A DNA stretch of 64,000 bases from G963675935 sp963675935 (GCA_963675935.2 CAXXPV010000002.1:55687-119686); one strand, 5' to 3'. Numbered from the stretch's first letter, positions 1-9,637 are shown. The notes: generated by a model not told the origin, from the letters alone. Numbers and translations are program-made.

Positions 1-20
1 CTCTACGAAGTACGGCAACC

Positions 21-2471
21 ATGAGCAGACTCGCCCGAACAACACGAACAGGATTGCTGGTCATCTTCGTGATGCCGGCGTTGCTTTGCGCGTCGGTTCG
101 CGCGGCGCAACCAATCTACGAGGAGGAGCCTTACGATAAGATCACGCTCGACAAAGCCAACGACAATGCGGTGTTGAAGATCGTGCCGCTCGATCTGCCG
201 AATCGGCAGCCTCCGGTGCAGAAACCGGTCGGAAAGCTCGTGGTCCATCTACTCGAATCGCCCGACAAAGAGTACGAAGTTTTGTGGCGATCGATCGCCA
301 AGCTGGAATTGTTCGAGCAGTTGATCCTCAACGAGGCGGCCGATCTGGTAGCCGCGGGCAAGTACGATCAGGCGTTCGATTACTACGCCTTTCTCGAACG
401 GAACAAGCCGTACACGCCCGGATTGAAAAAGGCCATCGATGATTATTTGTACGAGGAGGCGAAGCGGACACAGATACAAGGGCAGGGCGACAGCGCCTTG
501 GCCCTGCTGCGCGAGTTGCGAGTCCGCGACCCTCGGCGGCCGGGGATCGAACTGGCCCTCGGCCGCGTGACCGATGAACTGGTGAACCGTTGCGTCGGGG
601 CGAAAAATTACGCGGCGGCGCGAATCTACTTAAAAAACCTGGCGACCGATTATCCTGAAAACTCCGTCGTAGCGCAATGGCGCGAGCGATTGAGCCGTCA
701 GGCCGCCCCGCTGCTGGCCGAGGCCCGCGCGTCGGCCGACGCCGGCGACTTGTCGCGAGCGGCCGAGCGAACACGCCAGCTCGCCGCCGTCTGGCCCGAT
801 TTGCCCGGCGCACGCGATTGGGCCAAGGAGATTCACAAGAAGTATCCTCGCGTGGTGGTGGGCGTTCGAACGCTAACCGCCGACATTGCGCCCAACCGCC
901 TCGACGATTGGACCATCCGGCGCGACTGCCGCCTGCTCTACCGGACGCTAACCGAGTTTGCCGGAGCGGGCGCCGAGGGCGGCAAGTATCTTTGCCCGTT
1001 CGGCGAAATTTCCTCCGAATCGCTCGGCCGCCGCGTGGCGATGAAGCTGAAGCCGAACATCGGCTGGGCCCAGGGCGACGCCACGCTCACGAGTTTCGAC
1101 GTGTCGCAGCGGCTTTTGGCCCTGGCCAACACGGCCGACCCCGGCTACCGCGTCGATTGGGCCGACCTGATGATGTCGGTGTCGTTGCGCGGCGTCTACC
1201 GGCTGGACGTGGACCTGCGCCGGCCGCATGTGCGTCCCGAAGCGATGCTTCAAATTGTGTTGACCCCGCACGGCGAGTCGCTCAAACCCGGCGAGCCGCC
1301 GCCGGTCAACGGGCCGTTTATCGTGCAGTCGCGGACGGCCGACGAGATGATTTTCACGGCCAACCGCCGCTATTTCGCGGCCGAGGCGGGACAGCCGCGG
1401 GAAATTGTCGAACGTCGCTATCCGACCGTCGCCAAGGCGATTTCCGCGATCAAGCGCGGCGAGATTTTGGCGATCGATCGCGTCAATCCGTGGAATTTGG
1501 CGCTCCTCCGGACCGAATCGCATCTGATCGTTCAGCCCTACGCCGCGCCGTTGGTTCATTGCCTGGTGCCGAATCCACGCCGGCCGATGATGTCGGATCG
1601 AACATTCCGCCGCGCCCTGGCCTACGGAATTAACCGCGAGGTGATTCTTCTTCAGATGCTCGGCGGCACCGTCGAAAAGCCTGTTGAAGTGCCCGGCTGC
1701 GCGGTCACGAGCAGTCCGTTCCCGATGGGCATCGACGCCGGCGATCCGATGGGCTACGCCTCGGACGAGAGCATCAAGCCGCGGCCCTACGAACCACGGA
1801 TGACGATCGCGTTGGCCAACGTGGCGTTTAAAAACTACTTGGACAGCAAGAAACCCGCGGCCAAGGATTCCAAGACGCCGGACGCCAAAGGCGCGAAAGA
1901 AGCCGAAGCGTCGGCGCCGAAGCCCGCGGCGGAAGGGCAAGACGACGCGGCCAAGCCCGCGGCCAAACCTGTAGTGAAGCCGAAAGTGATCCTGCCGAAG
2001 TTGGTTCTGGCCTATCCGGCGTTGGACGAGATCGCCGCCGCCGCGTGCGCGTCGATTCAGAAGCAGTTCAAGTTGGTGGATATTCCGGTCGAGCTTCGGG
2101 CGATCGAGGGGCCGCTGCCCACGCGAATCCCCGACGACGTCGATCTGATGTACGTCGAGTTGCCCACCTGGGAACCGCTGGTCGACGCCCGGCGAGTGTT
2201 GGGCGAAAACGGCATCGCCGGCCAGTGCAGTCCGTACATGACCCAAGCCTTGCGGCAACTCGACGAGGCCGTCGATTGGACCCAGGCCCGCGATTGCCTG
2301 CACCGGATTCATCGCATCGCGATGAACGACGTGTCCATCTTGCCGCTTTGGCAGCTGGTCGATTATTTCGTCTGCCACGAGAGCCTTCGGGGAGTCTCCG
2401 CCCGGCCCGTGTCGCTTTACCAAAACGTCGAGCAATGGCGGCCGCCATTCCAATATCCGGCGGAAAAATGA
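21..2471 (+). CDS. Secreted solute-binding protein, family 5-like, with N-terminal TPR region
   Basis: An 816-residue protein with a signal peptide (hydrophobic stretch about residues 11-29). Residues about 90-265 are helical, alanine-rich and TPR-like. From about residue 290 onward it resembles extracellular solute-binding protein family 5 (peptide/nickel/oligosaccharide ABC transporters): the segment around residues 530-550 (RRALAYGINREVILL) matches the conserved 'AxxYAIDR' region. A low-complexity Lys/Ala/Pro-rich insert lies at about residues 612-655. No ABC permease or ATPase gene is adjacent, so it may be a planctomycete envelope protein that only uses the fold. The next gene overlaps by 4 bp (ATGA), indicating co-translation. 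Ligand unknown. Confidence 0.75.
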   Translation: MSRLARTTRTGLLVIFVMPALLCASVRAAQPIYEEEPYDKITLDKANDNAVLKIVPLDLPNRQPPVQKPVGKLVVHLLESPDKEYEVLWRSIAKLELFEQLILNEAADLVAAGKYDQAFDYYAFLERNKPYTPGLKKAIDDYLYEEAKRTQIQGQGDSALALLRELRVRDPRRPGIELALGRVTDELVNRCVGAKNYAAARIYLKNLATDYPENSVVAQWRERLSRQAAPLLAEARASADAGDLSRAAERTRQLAAVWPDLPGARDWAKEIHKKYPRVVVGVRTLTADIAPNRLDDWTIRRDCRLLYRTLTEFAGAGAEGGKYLCPFGEISSESLGRRVAMKLKPNIGWAQGDATLTSFDVSQRLLALANTADPGYRVDWADLMMSVSLRGVYRLDVDLRRPHVRPEAMLQIVLTPHGESLKPGEPPPVNGPFIVQSRTADEMIFTANRRYFAAEAGQPREIVERRYPTVAKAISAIKRGEILAIDRVNPWNLALLRTESHLIVQPYAAPLVHCLVPNPRRPMMSDRTFRRALAYGINREVILLQMLGGTVEKPVEVPGCAVTSSPFPMGIDAGDPMGYASDESIKPRPYEPRMTIALANVAFKNYLDSKKPAAKDSKTPDAKGAKEAEASAPKPAAEGQDDAAKPAAKPVVKPKVILPKLVLAYPALDEIAAAACASIQKQFKLVDIPVELRAIEGPLPTRIPDDVDLMYVELPTWEPLVDARRVLGENGIAGQCSPYMTQALRQLDEAVDWTQARDCLHRIHRIAMNDVSILPLWQLVDYFVCHESLRGVSARPVSLYQNVEQWRPPFQYPAEK

Positions 2472-3901
2472 ACGTGTCGAGAATATATTCATTATTGATA
2501 TTGTTGTCGGCGATTGTGTTCGCCTGGGCGTCGTCGTCGCCGGCGGCCGACCAATCGGTGTGGCCGCTGACGCCGTATCAGGTGCGAGTGTACGTGGCCA
2601 TCGCCCCCGGCCCGCCGTTTTCGCCTCGGCTCGAGTCGGAACTGTGCGCCAATCTGGCCTCTCGGATCGAAGCGGTGGTTGGGCCGCCGTGGAACGTGAC
2701 GGTTTCCTCCCCGCCCGCGCCGTTGTCTCGGGCGATGCTACGCGACTTGGGCGAATTGCAGGCCGGCGATGTCCCCATTCCGTCGCCGGAAGGCGACAAA
2801 ATCCTTCTGGTGACCGCCACGGCGATGCCCGGCGGGATATTGGTGACGGCTCGCGACTTCGACGTGCGAACCCGCACGCTCAGCACGGCCGTTGTCCGTC
2901 CGATCTGGCAGACGGGTTCGCTGTGCGACGCCTCGCTCGACGCGCTGCTTTCGGCCTTTGCTCCGTTGGCCCGCATCGACCGCGCGGATAAGGATTTCAT
3001 CTATTTGCGGGTGAAGGCCGCGGGCTTGCCCACGCGCGATCCCGGGTTGGCGCTCGTTCGGCCCGGCGACGTGTTCCGTCCGATCATTCGATTGAACAAC
3101 CGCAACAGCACGTTCAACAAGGCGACGCTGGCGCGGTGGTCGTATGGCGCGGTCGAGAAGGTCTCGCCCGAGGAGACGCTGTGCCGCATCCACTCCGGCA
3201 TGAGGGGCGAAATCGCGATGAAGGGCCGCGGCCGGATCGAGCCGCTCGCGTTGCGGGTTCGTTCGCCCGGCGGGTCCACGATGGTGGCGATCCAATCGCG
3301 AGCCGAGCCAAAGCCGCCGCTGGCCGGTTGCGACATTTACGCCTATCCGCCCGACAAAAAGGACGCCGTGGCGTTTTTGGGCCAAACCGACCGACAAGGC
3401 CGTCTGCTCGTTCCGTCGATCGAGGGCAGCATGTTGCGGGTTTTGCTGGTCAAAAACGGCAGCGCCCTGTTGGCCAAGCTGCCCATCATGCCGGGGCTGG
3501 AACGCCGTCTGACGGCCGAACTGGCCAATGACGACCAACGTCTCAAGGCCGAAGGATTCATCACCGGCCTTCAAGAGGAGGTGTTCGATACGATTGCCCG
3601 CCAAAAAATTCTTGCGGCCCGAATCCATGCTCGCATTGAGGCCGGAGAGTTCGACAAGGCGTCGGGAATGATCCTGGAGCTGCGCGAGTTGCCCACGGGC
3701 CAGCAGTATGTCCTGCGTCTGGGCAGGGAACGCGACATTCTGGCCAGCAACGACACCGCGATTCAGAAAAAGATCGACATGCTGATGAACGACACCCGGC
3801 AACTGATCGACAAGAATTTCGATTTGAGTCTCATCGAGAATCTCGAGCGGGAATTGCGCGAGGCCCGGACTTCCGGCGTGAAAACGGCCGGAGAGAAGTG
3901 A
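2468..3901 (+). CDS. Secreted protein of unknown function, translationally coupled to the upstream gene
   Basis: 477 residues. The ATG at 2468 overlaps the upstream stop (ATGA) and begins a clear signal peptide (MNVSRIYSLLILLSAIVFAW, cleavage near SSPAA). An open frame extends further upstream, but only inside the preceding gene, so this start is preferred. The body has beta-rich segments that read like planctomycete envelope proteins and a charged, helical, possibly coiled C-terminal 130 residues (about 340-470). I do not recognise a named domain. Coupling to the solute-binding-like protein suggests they act together in the periplasm. Confidence 0.7.
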   Translation: MNVSRIYSLLILLSAIVFAWASSSPAADQSVWPLTPYQVRVYVAIAPGPPFSPRLESELCANLASRIEAVVGPPWNVTVSSPPAPLSRAMLRDLGELQAGDVPIPSPEGDKILLVTATAMPGGILVTARDFDVRTRTLSTAVVRPIWQTGSLCDASLDALLSAFAPLARIDRADKDFIYLRVKAAGLPTRDPGLALVRPGDVFRPIIRLNNRNSTFNKATLARWSYGAVEKVSPEETLCRIHSGMRGEIAMKGRGRIEPLALRVRSPGGSTMVAIQSRAEPKPPLAGCDIYAYPPDKKDAVAFLGQTDRQGRLLVPSIEGSMLRVLLVKNGSALLAKLPIMPGLERRLTAELANDDQRLKAEGFITGLQEEVFDTIARQKILAARIHARIEAGEFDKASGMILELRELPTGQQYVLRLGRERDILASNDTAIQKKIDMLMNDTRQLIDKNFDLSLIENLERELREARTSGVKTAGEK

Positions 3902-3966
3902 TTGCCGCAATCACCTGCCCCAGCATCTCTTCCACCAGAGCAGAACATGGGGATCCAGAAGAAGGT

Positions 3967-4206
3967 TCATTTTTTGGGCGGTCCGAAGGCTTCGCGAAGG
4001 TTCGGCGGCAGTTCGTCAAAATCAGGCGAGACGCGCACCCGTCGGCGTCATTGTCCGCCCTCGCGCGGCCTTTCCGCTTGACAATAGGGCACAATCCTCG
4101 CGATGGGCTTTCCAGCCCGGGCGATGACGGCTTCTCCCCCCCGTTCAGCCAGACCGATAAGCTGCGTCAGCTGTGCTTGGGCTTCGTCAACGGTCGAAGT
4201 AAGCAT
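3967..4206 (-). pseudogene. Phd/YefM-type antitoxin broken by one in-frame TGA
   Basis: The ATG at 4206 has a good ribosome site (AAGGAG). The first 52 codons give a typical Phd/YefM antitoxin N-terminus (MLTSTVDEAQAQLTQLIGLA, then AGKPIARIVPY). The frame stops at TGA (4050-4048). Reading on in the same frame gives RRRVRVSPDFDELPPNLREA and a second stop at 3969-3967, which is the normal family C-terminus (PDFDELP). Total length would be 79 residues, the usual family size, and a Trp (TGG) commonly sits where the TGA is. No toxin gene follows: the next minus-strand sequence runs into the converging gene that ends at 3901. I read it as an orphan antitoxin lost by a point mutation. Confidence 0.7.
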
Positions 4207-4313
4207 GTTTTTCTCCTTGAGAAAAAACCGCACTCCCGTTTGGCTGGCTTTTGTACTCCGCACTCCGCCATACCGCGCCGAACGAGAAAACCCAACCATA
4301 TCGCTTGTTGCTT

Positions 4314-4470
4314 CAGGGGAACTGCGAAGTCCCATTTTGGGGATAGATGGGAAAAACCGTCATTCTGAGCGCAGCGAAGAATCTCGTTGGCCCGCAGGAA
4401 CTTACGCGATACCACGGAGATTCTTCGCAGCGCTCAGAATGACGGTTTCCTGGACTTTGCAGTTCTCCAG
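4314..4470. repeat. 157-bp palindromic MITE-like element, copy 1
   Basis: Near-perfect inverted ends (CAGGGGAACTGCGAAGTCC on the left; the right arm reads GGACTTTGCAGTT) surround a nested hairpin based on CATTCTGAGCGCAGCGAAGA. The same element occurs at 19112-19210 and 33717-33873, and its core at 9558-9637. The right tip is degenerate here (CTCCAG instead of CTTCTG), and no 10-bp target duplication is visible. The stretch 4207-4577 holds only this element and the upstream region of the hexosaminidase. Confidence 0.75.
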
Positions 4471-4577
4471 GGGTTTCCCCCTATGCGGTGGGCAAGCCCG
4501 CCGTATAATCTAAAGTAGCGGATTCCAGCCTCCCCGAGCTTCTGCTTGAAATACGACATCCAAGAGAAAGGTTAATC

Positions 4578-6698
4578 GTGAAATATATCATCCGTGCCAC
4601 GGCTCTTCTCGCCATGACTACCGCTAGTTTCCTTGTTGCCGCCGAAGGCACGGGGCCTTTGAAGAACGCCGAGATTCGCGGCCTGGGCATCAATGTCATT
4701 CCTCGTCCCGCAAAAATCGAGGTCGGCAAAAGCAGTTTTACTCTGACCGCACAGACTTCGATCTTGGTCGGCGCAGATACGCAACAGATCGGCCGTTATC
4801 TCGCGGAAGTTCTCACGCCAGCGACGGGCTTTCAACTCAAGGTGACGACGATAGCTTCCGGAAGCGGACGGGCCAACGCCATCGTACTGTCGCTCTCCGA
4901 CGATGCCGGGCGTTTCGGCGACGAAGGATACGAGTTGCAGGTACTCGCCGACCGCGTGTCGATCAAGGCGGCGAAGCCCGCCGGATTGTTTTACGGCTGC
5001 CAGACGTTGCGGCAATTGTTCCCCACTCAGATCGAGAGCGGAACCAAGGTCGCTGGCGTGGAATGGAGTGTGCCGGTCGTGAAGATCGAGGACAAGCCGC
5101 AGTTCGTATGGCGAGGGCTGATGCTTGACCCCGCTCGGCACTTCATCAGCAAGAAGGGAATCCTGAAATACATCGACTTGTTGGCTTATCACAAAATGAA
5201 TCGGCTCCATCTGCACCTGACCGACGTCGAAGGCTGGCGCGTCGAGATCAAGAAATATCCGCGGCTGACCGAGGTGGGCGCCTGGGCCGATCTGGGCGAC
5301 GGCGTCAAGGTCGGCGGATTTTATACCCAGGACGACATCAAGGAGATCGTGGCCTATGCCGCCAAACGTTTCGTCGTGATTGTTCCCGAGATCGAGACAC
5401 CGTCTCACTCCGGCGCGGCGATGGTGGCCTATCCGGAGTTGAACTGCTTCGGCACCCGGAAAAGCACTGCTTTGTTCGACATCGACCCGCTGTGCGGCTC
5501 CGAGTACTGCCCCGGCAACGACAAAGTCTTCGAGTTTCTCGACGATGTGTTTACGGAAGTGGCGCAGCTTTTCCCCGGTCCATACATCCATGTCGGCGGC
5601 GATGAAGCCGAGATGCGCTACTGGGGCGAGTGTCCGAAGTGCAAGAAGCGGCAGAAAAAGGTTGGAAATCTACACGCGTGGTTCATGGAACGCGTGAAGA
5701 CGATGGTCGAGTCCAAAGGCAAGCATATCATCGGTTGGGGCGGCGTCGCCAAGGACACGGTATTCACCTGCTGGGATCCCGATGGCAGTGGAGGATGGAA
5801 TGCCGCCAAGAGCGGATGGGACGTCGTCATGTCCACCGGTAATAACCTGTACATCAACTTCAACATTGAAGGAGTGACGCTGAAGAGCACCTACGATTTC
5901 GACCCAGCGCCGGCCAGAGCCGGGCTGACGCCGGAGACGCGACGCCACGTCCTCGGAACCGAAGCCTGCCTGTGGGGAGAGATGGTTCCGGAAGACCATC
6001 TGGACGGCCAAGCGTTTCCGCGACTTCTGGCCGTCGCCGAACGGGGCTGGGGAATCGAACGGTGTGATTTCGACGATTTCGTGGAACGAGTCAAGGTTCA
6101 CGTCAACCGGCTTGCGGGAATGGGCGTCCTAACGGGCCCCGCATTCCCATATCCGATCGTGCCAACCATTCCGGCCAGGATACGGAACGCTCTGCCGTCG
6201 ATGATCTATTCATCGTGCCAAAATCAGAACGACGAAGACTGGCGCTGGGCGCTGACGGGAATCGCCCCGGGGCAAGGCTACGATTCGCTCCGCCCATTTC
6301 ATGCGTTTGACGGCGACCTTGAAACCTATTACTTGACCTGGGGGCCGCGCAAGGATTTTGATACCTTCACGATCGTCGTCGAAAAGCCGGACGCCTTCAG
6401 CGGCGTCAAAGCCATCACGGGCTTGGCCAACGGCGACCACATCCTTCGGCAAGGAGTGCTTGAAGTGTCGTGCGGCTATGGCCGGTGGAAAGAGGTGGCC
6501 CGGTTTGAAAAAGGCGTCGCCGAGGCGAAACTTGACGGCGCGCCGGTCGTGGCCGTCCGCATCCGCTCGACCGCCAACCAATCGCCGCTCGACTTGCTGG
6601 CGGTGCGCGAGATCATCCTGGAGAAGGATGGCAAATCCACACTGAAGGCATTGTCGCCGGCGGAGCGTTTGAGGTTGCCGGCGGTTACTCCTAAATGA
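4578..6698 (+). CDS. Secreted family 20 glycoside hydrolase (beta-N-acetylhexosaminidase)
   Basis: 706 residues from a GTG start with a GAAAGG ribosome site; signal peptide to about residue 22. An N-terminal GH20b-like domain (about 35-170) is followed by the TIM-barrel catalytic domain (about 173-520). It carries the family landmarks NRLHLHLTDVEGWR (208-221) and HVGGDEAE (338-345); Asp342-Glu343 is the pair that in GH20 supports substrate-assisted catalysis. A C-terminal F5/8 type C-like carbohydrate-binding domain spans about 590-690. It should release terminal GlcNAc or GalNAc from glycans in the periplasm or outside the cell. It stands alone between repeat-rich gaps, with no sugar transporter next to it. 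Confidence 0.9.
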   Translation: MKYIIRATALLAMTTASFLVAAEGTGPLKNAEIRGLGINVIPRPAKIEVGKSSFTLTAQTSILVGADTQQIGRYLAEVLTPATGFQLKVTTIASGSGRANAIVLSLSDDAGRFGDEGYELQVLADRVSIKAAKPAGLFYGCQTLRQLFPTQIESGTKVAGVEWSVPVVKIEDKPQFVWRGLMLDPARHFISKKGILKYIDLLAYHKMNRLHLHLTDVEGWRVEIKKYPRLTEVGAWADLGDGVKVGGFYTQDDIKEIVAYAAKRFVVIVPEIETPSHSGAAMVAYPELNCFGTRKSTALFDIDPLCGSEYCPGNDKVFEFLDDVFTEVAQLFPGPYIHVGGDEAEMRYWGECPKCKKRQKKVGNLHAWFMERVKTMVESKGKHIIGWGGVAKDTVFTCWDPDGSGGWNAAKSGWDVVMSTGNNLYINFNIEGVTLKSTYDFDPAPARAGLTPETRRHVLGTEACLWGEMVPEDHLDGQAFPRLLAVAERGWGIERCDFDDFVERVKVHVNRLAGMGVLTGPAFPYPIVPTIPARIRNALPSMIYSSCQNQNDEDWRWALTGIAPGQGYDSLRPFHAFDGDLETYYLTWGPRKDFDTFTIVVEKPDAFSGVKAITGLANGDHILRQGVLEVSCGYGRWKEVARFEKGVAEAKLDGAPVVAVRIRSTANQSPLDLLAVREIILEKDGKSTLKALSPAERLRLPAVTPK

Positions 6699-6863
6699 CC
6701 CTGCGTGATTCTGGGAGCCCTGGAGAACTTTGTTGTTTTCACAGGCGGCTAAACATTCAATCCCCTATCCCCCAATCTCTTTTGTAACCGTTTGCCCTCC
6801 CCGCGTGTATACACCTATAGTTCACGTCCATTACAATACTCTTTGGAAGCGAAAGGTGGAACC

Positions 6864-7868
6864 ATGCGAGTGTATTCGACCCTGGCCATCGCGGCTATTT
6901 TGGGGTTTTGGGGATTTTTGGGATCTGCGGGCTTGGCCCAGGCCGAGCCGTTGAACCTGAAACAGGTGGCGGCCGACGCCAAATGGGCGGCTCACGTCGA
7001 TTTTGACGCCCTCCGAGCGGCCTCCGTCGCCAAAAAAGCCCACGAACAGTTCAAGGAAAAACACCCGGAAGCGGAACAGCATCTGGCCATGTTCCAGTCC
7101 GTGTGGAAGTTTAACCCCTGCACCGATCTGCACGGCGTGACCATCTACGGCCAGCAGTTGAAAAAAGAAACCGGTGTCGCAATCGTTTGCGTCAAGGTCG
7201 ATCAGGCAACGCTGCTCGAAAAGGCCAAGTTGGCCCCCGAGCATCGCGTGAGCACTTACGGCAAGCACGAGCTGCACACCTGGACCCACGCCAAAGGCTC
7301 GAAGCACCAGCGGAGCATGACCGGAACATTTTACGCCCCCGACGTCCTGGTGTTCGGCGGCTCGACCGATGAAGTGATGGCCGCGCTCGACGTGCTCGAC
7401 GGCACGAAGCCGAATCTGGCCGCCAAGGAGCCGTCGTTGGCCGGCGAAATTCCGCCGGGAGCGGTCGTCGTGGCCGGCGTGGGCGGGCTGTCCGAAGCCG
7501 ACTTGCCCTGCAAATCGCCCGTGGTCAAGCAGATCGATCTGCTCGTTCTGGCCGCCGGCGAAGACAAGGGCAAGGTATTCTTCGGCGCCAAAGCGACGGC
7601 GAAGGAAACCGAGACGGCCCAGCAGTTGAAGACGGTCGTCGAAGGCGCCCGCGCGTTCGCCGTGATGGCGCATGGCGATGACGCCGACGTGATGAAGGTG
7701 ATCAACGCCGTGAAAGTGTCGGTCAACGACAAGACGGTCGCGGTCGAATGCCGCGTCCCGGCCGACGACGTTTGGACGTGCATCCAGAAAGTGGCGAAGA
7801 AGATCGAGCGCGATGGTTTGCCGCCGCATTTCGGTCCGCTCGGCCATCATCCGCCGAAAAACGATTAG
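6864..7868 (+). CDS. Secreted protein of unknown function
   Basis: 334 residues. The ATG at 6864 was chosen because GAAAGGTGGA sits just upstream and because it starts a clean signal peptide (MRVYSTLAIAAILGFWGFLG, cleavage after AQA). The mature part is alternating alpha/beta, rich in Lys and Ala, with a segment VLVFGGSTDEVMAALDVLDG; it resembles planctomycete secreted proteins of unknown role. The family has no assigned function that I can name. It is separated by about 40 bp from the sigma factor downstream. Confidence 0.65.
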   Translation: MRVYSTLAIAAILGFWGFLGSAGLAQAEPLNLKQVAADAKWAAHVDFDALRAASVAKKAHEQFKEKHPEAEQHLAMFQSVWKFNPCTDLHGVTIYGQQLKKETGVAIVCVKVDQATLLEKAKLAPEHRVSTYGKHELHTWTHAKGSKHQRSMTGTFYAPDVLVFGGSTDEVMAALDVLDGTKPNLAAKEPSLAGEIPPGAVVVAGVGGLSEADLPCKSPVVKQIDLLVLAAGEDKGKVFFGAKATAKETETAQQLKTVVEGARAFAVMAHGDDADVMKVINAVKVSVNDKTVAVECRVPADDVWTCIQKVAKKIERDGLPPHFGPLGHHPPKND

Positions 7869-7910
7869 GGATTCAAGGAAACTGCTTGCGGTTTCGCACT
7901 AGCCACTACC

Positions 7911-8507
7911 ATGCACAGTCTGGCCGATTCTCTGACGAGCGACGAGGAACTTGCCTGTCGAGCGCGGCTAGGCTGTGCGGCGAGTTTCGAGCGATTGTTG
8001 CGGCGATTCCAAACCCCGGTGCTGCATTTCCTGCGGCGCCGGGGTTTTTCGTCCGATGCCGAAGACCTGACGCAAGAGACGTTCCTCCGCGCGTTCCAGA
8101 ACTTGCATCAATACGATAGCCGGCGCCCGTTTTCGGCCTGGCTGTTCACAATTGCCCGGAATGCAAGCCTCAACCATCGCCGGCGTCTTCGCCCGACGGC
8201 CAATCTTCCAACGGTCGAATCGAGCGTGACGACAGATCTTCCGCCGCTCGACGCCTTGGTGAAGGAGGAAAACCGTCGTCGGCTTTGGGACCGCGCGGCC
8301 GAAGTTCTACCCGAGGAGCAGATGACCGCGTTGTGGTTGCATTACGCCGAGGACATGCCGCTGGCCGACATCGCCCTGGTGTTGGATTGTTCCCGTGCGT
8401 CGGTCAAAATCATGTTGTTCCGTGCCCGCAAAAAGTTGTTGCCTTTGTTGGGCGAGTTCGCGCCGCGGCGGCCAAGGGCCGTCCGTTTGGAGGTTTCCCA
8501 TGAATAA
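7911..8507 (+). CDS. ECF-type RNA polymerase sigma factor
   Basis: 198 residues with both ECF sigma regions. Region 2 (about 25-90) contains DAEDLTQETFLRAFQNL and the aromatic/basic DNA-melting segment FSAWLFTIARNASLNHRRR. Region 4 (about 125-180) contains PLADIALVLDCSRASVKIML, a helix-turn-helix that reads the -35 element. The stop overlaps the next gene's ATG by 8 bp, and that gene encodes a single-pass membrane protein, the usual sigma/anti-sigma arrangement. The signal sensed is not evident. Confidence 0.9.
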   Translation: MHSLADSLTSDEELACRARLGCAASFERLLRRFQTPVLHFLRRRGFSSDAEDLTQETFLRAFQNLHQYDSRRPFSAWLFTIARNASLNHRRRLRPTANLPTVESSVTTDLPPLDALVKEENRRRLWDRAAEVLPEEQMTALWLHYAEDMPLADIALVLDCSRASVKIMLFRARKKLLPLLGEFAPRRPRAVRLEVSHE

Positions 8508-9006
8508 ACGAATACCATCCGCCGAAAATCGCCGGCTTGCCGAGCGTCTTCATCGCGAGGCGATCGAATCGCGTCCGGCATTTTCCGAGTCGCTTCACCG
8601 TCGCATCGTCAAGACTATCAACGCTTCGTCGAGCGAGATGCCTCAAAACATGCCCGCTCCTGCATTGCGTCGCGACTGGCATCGGAGACCGACGGTCGCG
8701 GCGGCCGTGGCCTGCCTGTTGTTGGGCGTCGTGGCGATAGGTTGGTGGATGGCCGCGCTTGCCGAGCGGCAAAACGCACTCGACACGGAACGGAGGATTG
8801 CACAATCGCAAGCCTCGCAGTTGTTTACGCTTGACGAAATGACCGATCGCGCGGCGGCGGGACTCGACGGCGTTGTGGCCTCCGTCACATTAACCCGCGA
8901 GGCCGACCACTTGAAGCACGACGCCCGGCTTGCGGCCCACTCGCTACTCGAACGTCTTCCGGTCGATGTTGAAATGATCGATGCCCTGGCGGTAGACGAG
9001 CGGTAG
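8500..9006 (+). CDS. Single-pass membrane protein, probable anti-sigma factor
   Basis: 168 residues; ATG at 8500 preceded by GGAGG and overlapping the sigma gene. Residues 1-60 are hydrophilic and would be cytoplasmic. A membrane helix lies at about 63-85 (VAAAVACLLLGVVAIGWWMA). The outer part is helical and charged. No zinc-finger motif (HxxxCxxC) is visible, so the anti-sigma role rests on the overlap with the sigma factor and the topology, not on a domain match. Confidence 0.65.
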   Translation: MNKRIPSAENRRLAERLHREAIESRPAFSESLHRRIVKTINASSSEMPQNMPAPALRRDWHRRPTVAAAVACLLLGVVAIGWWMAALAERQNALDTERRIAQSQASQLFTLDEMTDRAAAGLDGVVASVTLTREADHLKHDARLAAHSLLERLPVDVEMIDALAVDER

Positions 9007-9016
9007 CGCCGCCTGT

Positions 9017-9103
9017 TAAAAAAGGGGACTGGCTCCGAACTGACTTGCAATAATACCGCGATCAATGGTGGCGGTGAGGTGCCTGTCCCCCTTTTTCAAC
9101 TTG
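9017..9103. repeat. Inverted repeat with AAAAAGGGGAC ends
   Basis: A left arm starting AAAAAAGGGGACTGG and a right arm ending CCTGTCCCCCTTTTTC flank a short loop. Similar arms occur at 34813-34891. The right arm runs into the 3' end of the IS30-type fragment. Confidence 0.5.
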
Positions 9104-9262
9104 TGCGGCATAGTATTCGCCGTTCGTGCGGTTGCGTCGCAGCTCACGGCTGATTGTGGAGGGACAACGCCCCACGGCTTTTGCGATTTCCCTTTGATCG
9201 GCTCCCTGATGCCGCAATTGCGCTATGCGATCACGCTCTTCCACGGTAAGATGATTTGCCAT
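9062..9262 (-). pseudogene. IS30-family transposase fragment (N-terminal helix-turn-helix only)
   Basis: 66 codons from an ATG at 9262. MANHLTVEERDRIAQLRHQG and STISRELRRNRTNGEYY are the HTH_38 DNA-binding part of IS30-like transposases. The catalytic DDE domain (about 250 further residues) is absent; the frame ends in unrelated residues within the GGGGAC-type inverted repeat. A dead relic. The rest of 9263-9557 shows nothing recognisable. Confidence 0.7.
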
Positions 9263-9557
9263 CGCTGGTGCTCCATTCCCAAGGAGAAGTTTGCAAGACT
9301 TTCCCCCATTGGAACGTCCCAGCGATGTTTCTTCCTATACCAGTTTTCGAGGCTCATTTTTCGAGCCTCGATTGCATTTGAGATTGGAGACCGCCCCTTC
9401 TCGGCCCACACGCTGCACTGCGTCGGCGTATTGGTGAAGCAATATCACGCCAGCCAAGGACAGCACCAGACCAGAAGCATAACGCGGCAGAGCGGCATCG
9501 AAGAACTATAGCCGATCGTGCGTGGGCAACACCGGTTCGTAACCGCCCACGGAGTGT

Positions 9558-9637
9558 CCGTCATTCTGAGCGTAGCGAAGAATCTCTCGTGGAATCGCGG
9601 TCCCGACGAGATTCTTCGCTACGCTCAGAATGACGAT
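9558..9637. repeat. Core of the dispersed CATTCTGAGCG palindrome
   Basis: An 80-bp palindrome (CGTCATTCTGAGCGTAGCGA on one arm, its complement on the other). It is the inner part of the MITE-like element seen at 4314, 19112 and 33717, but without the outer CAG...GCAAAGTC ends. It supplies the last codons and stop of the outer membrane efflux gene. Confidence 0.75.

Noticed and set aside
948..2492. Long open frame on the minus strand (514 codons)
   Set aside because: Exact antisense of the solute-binding-like gene. Composition is Arg/His/Gly/Leu-rich as expected from a GC-rich shadow, with no domain or ribosome site.
4048..4050. TGA read as tryptophan (recoding)
   Set aside because: Many intact genes in the window end in TGA, so recoding is not general; a nonsense mutation is simpler.
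3898..4368. 156-codon plus-strand frame
   Set aside because: Opposes the broken antitoxin gene and runs into a repeat; no ribosome site or family.
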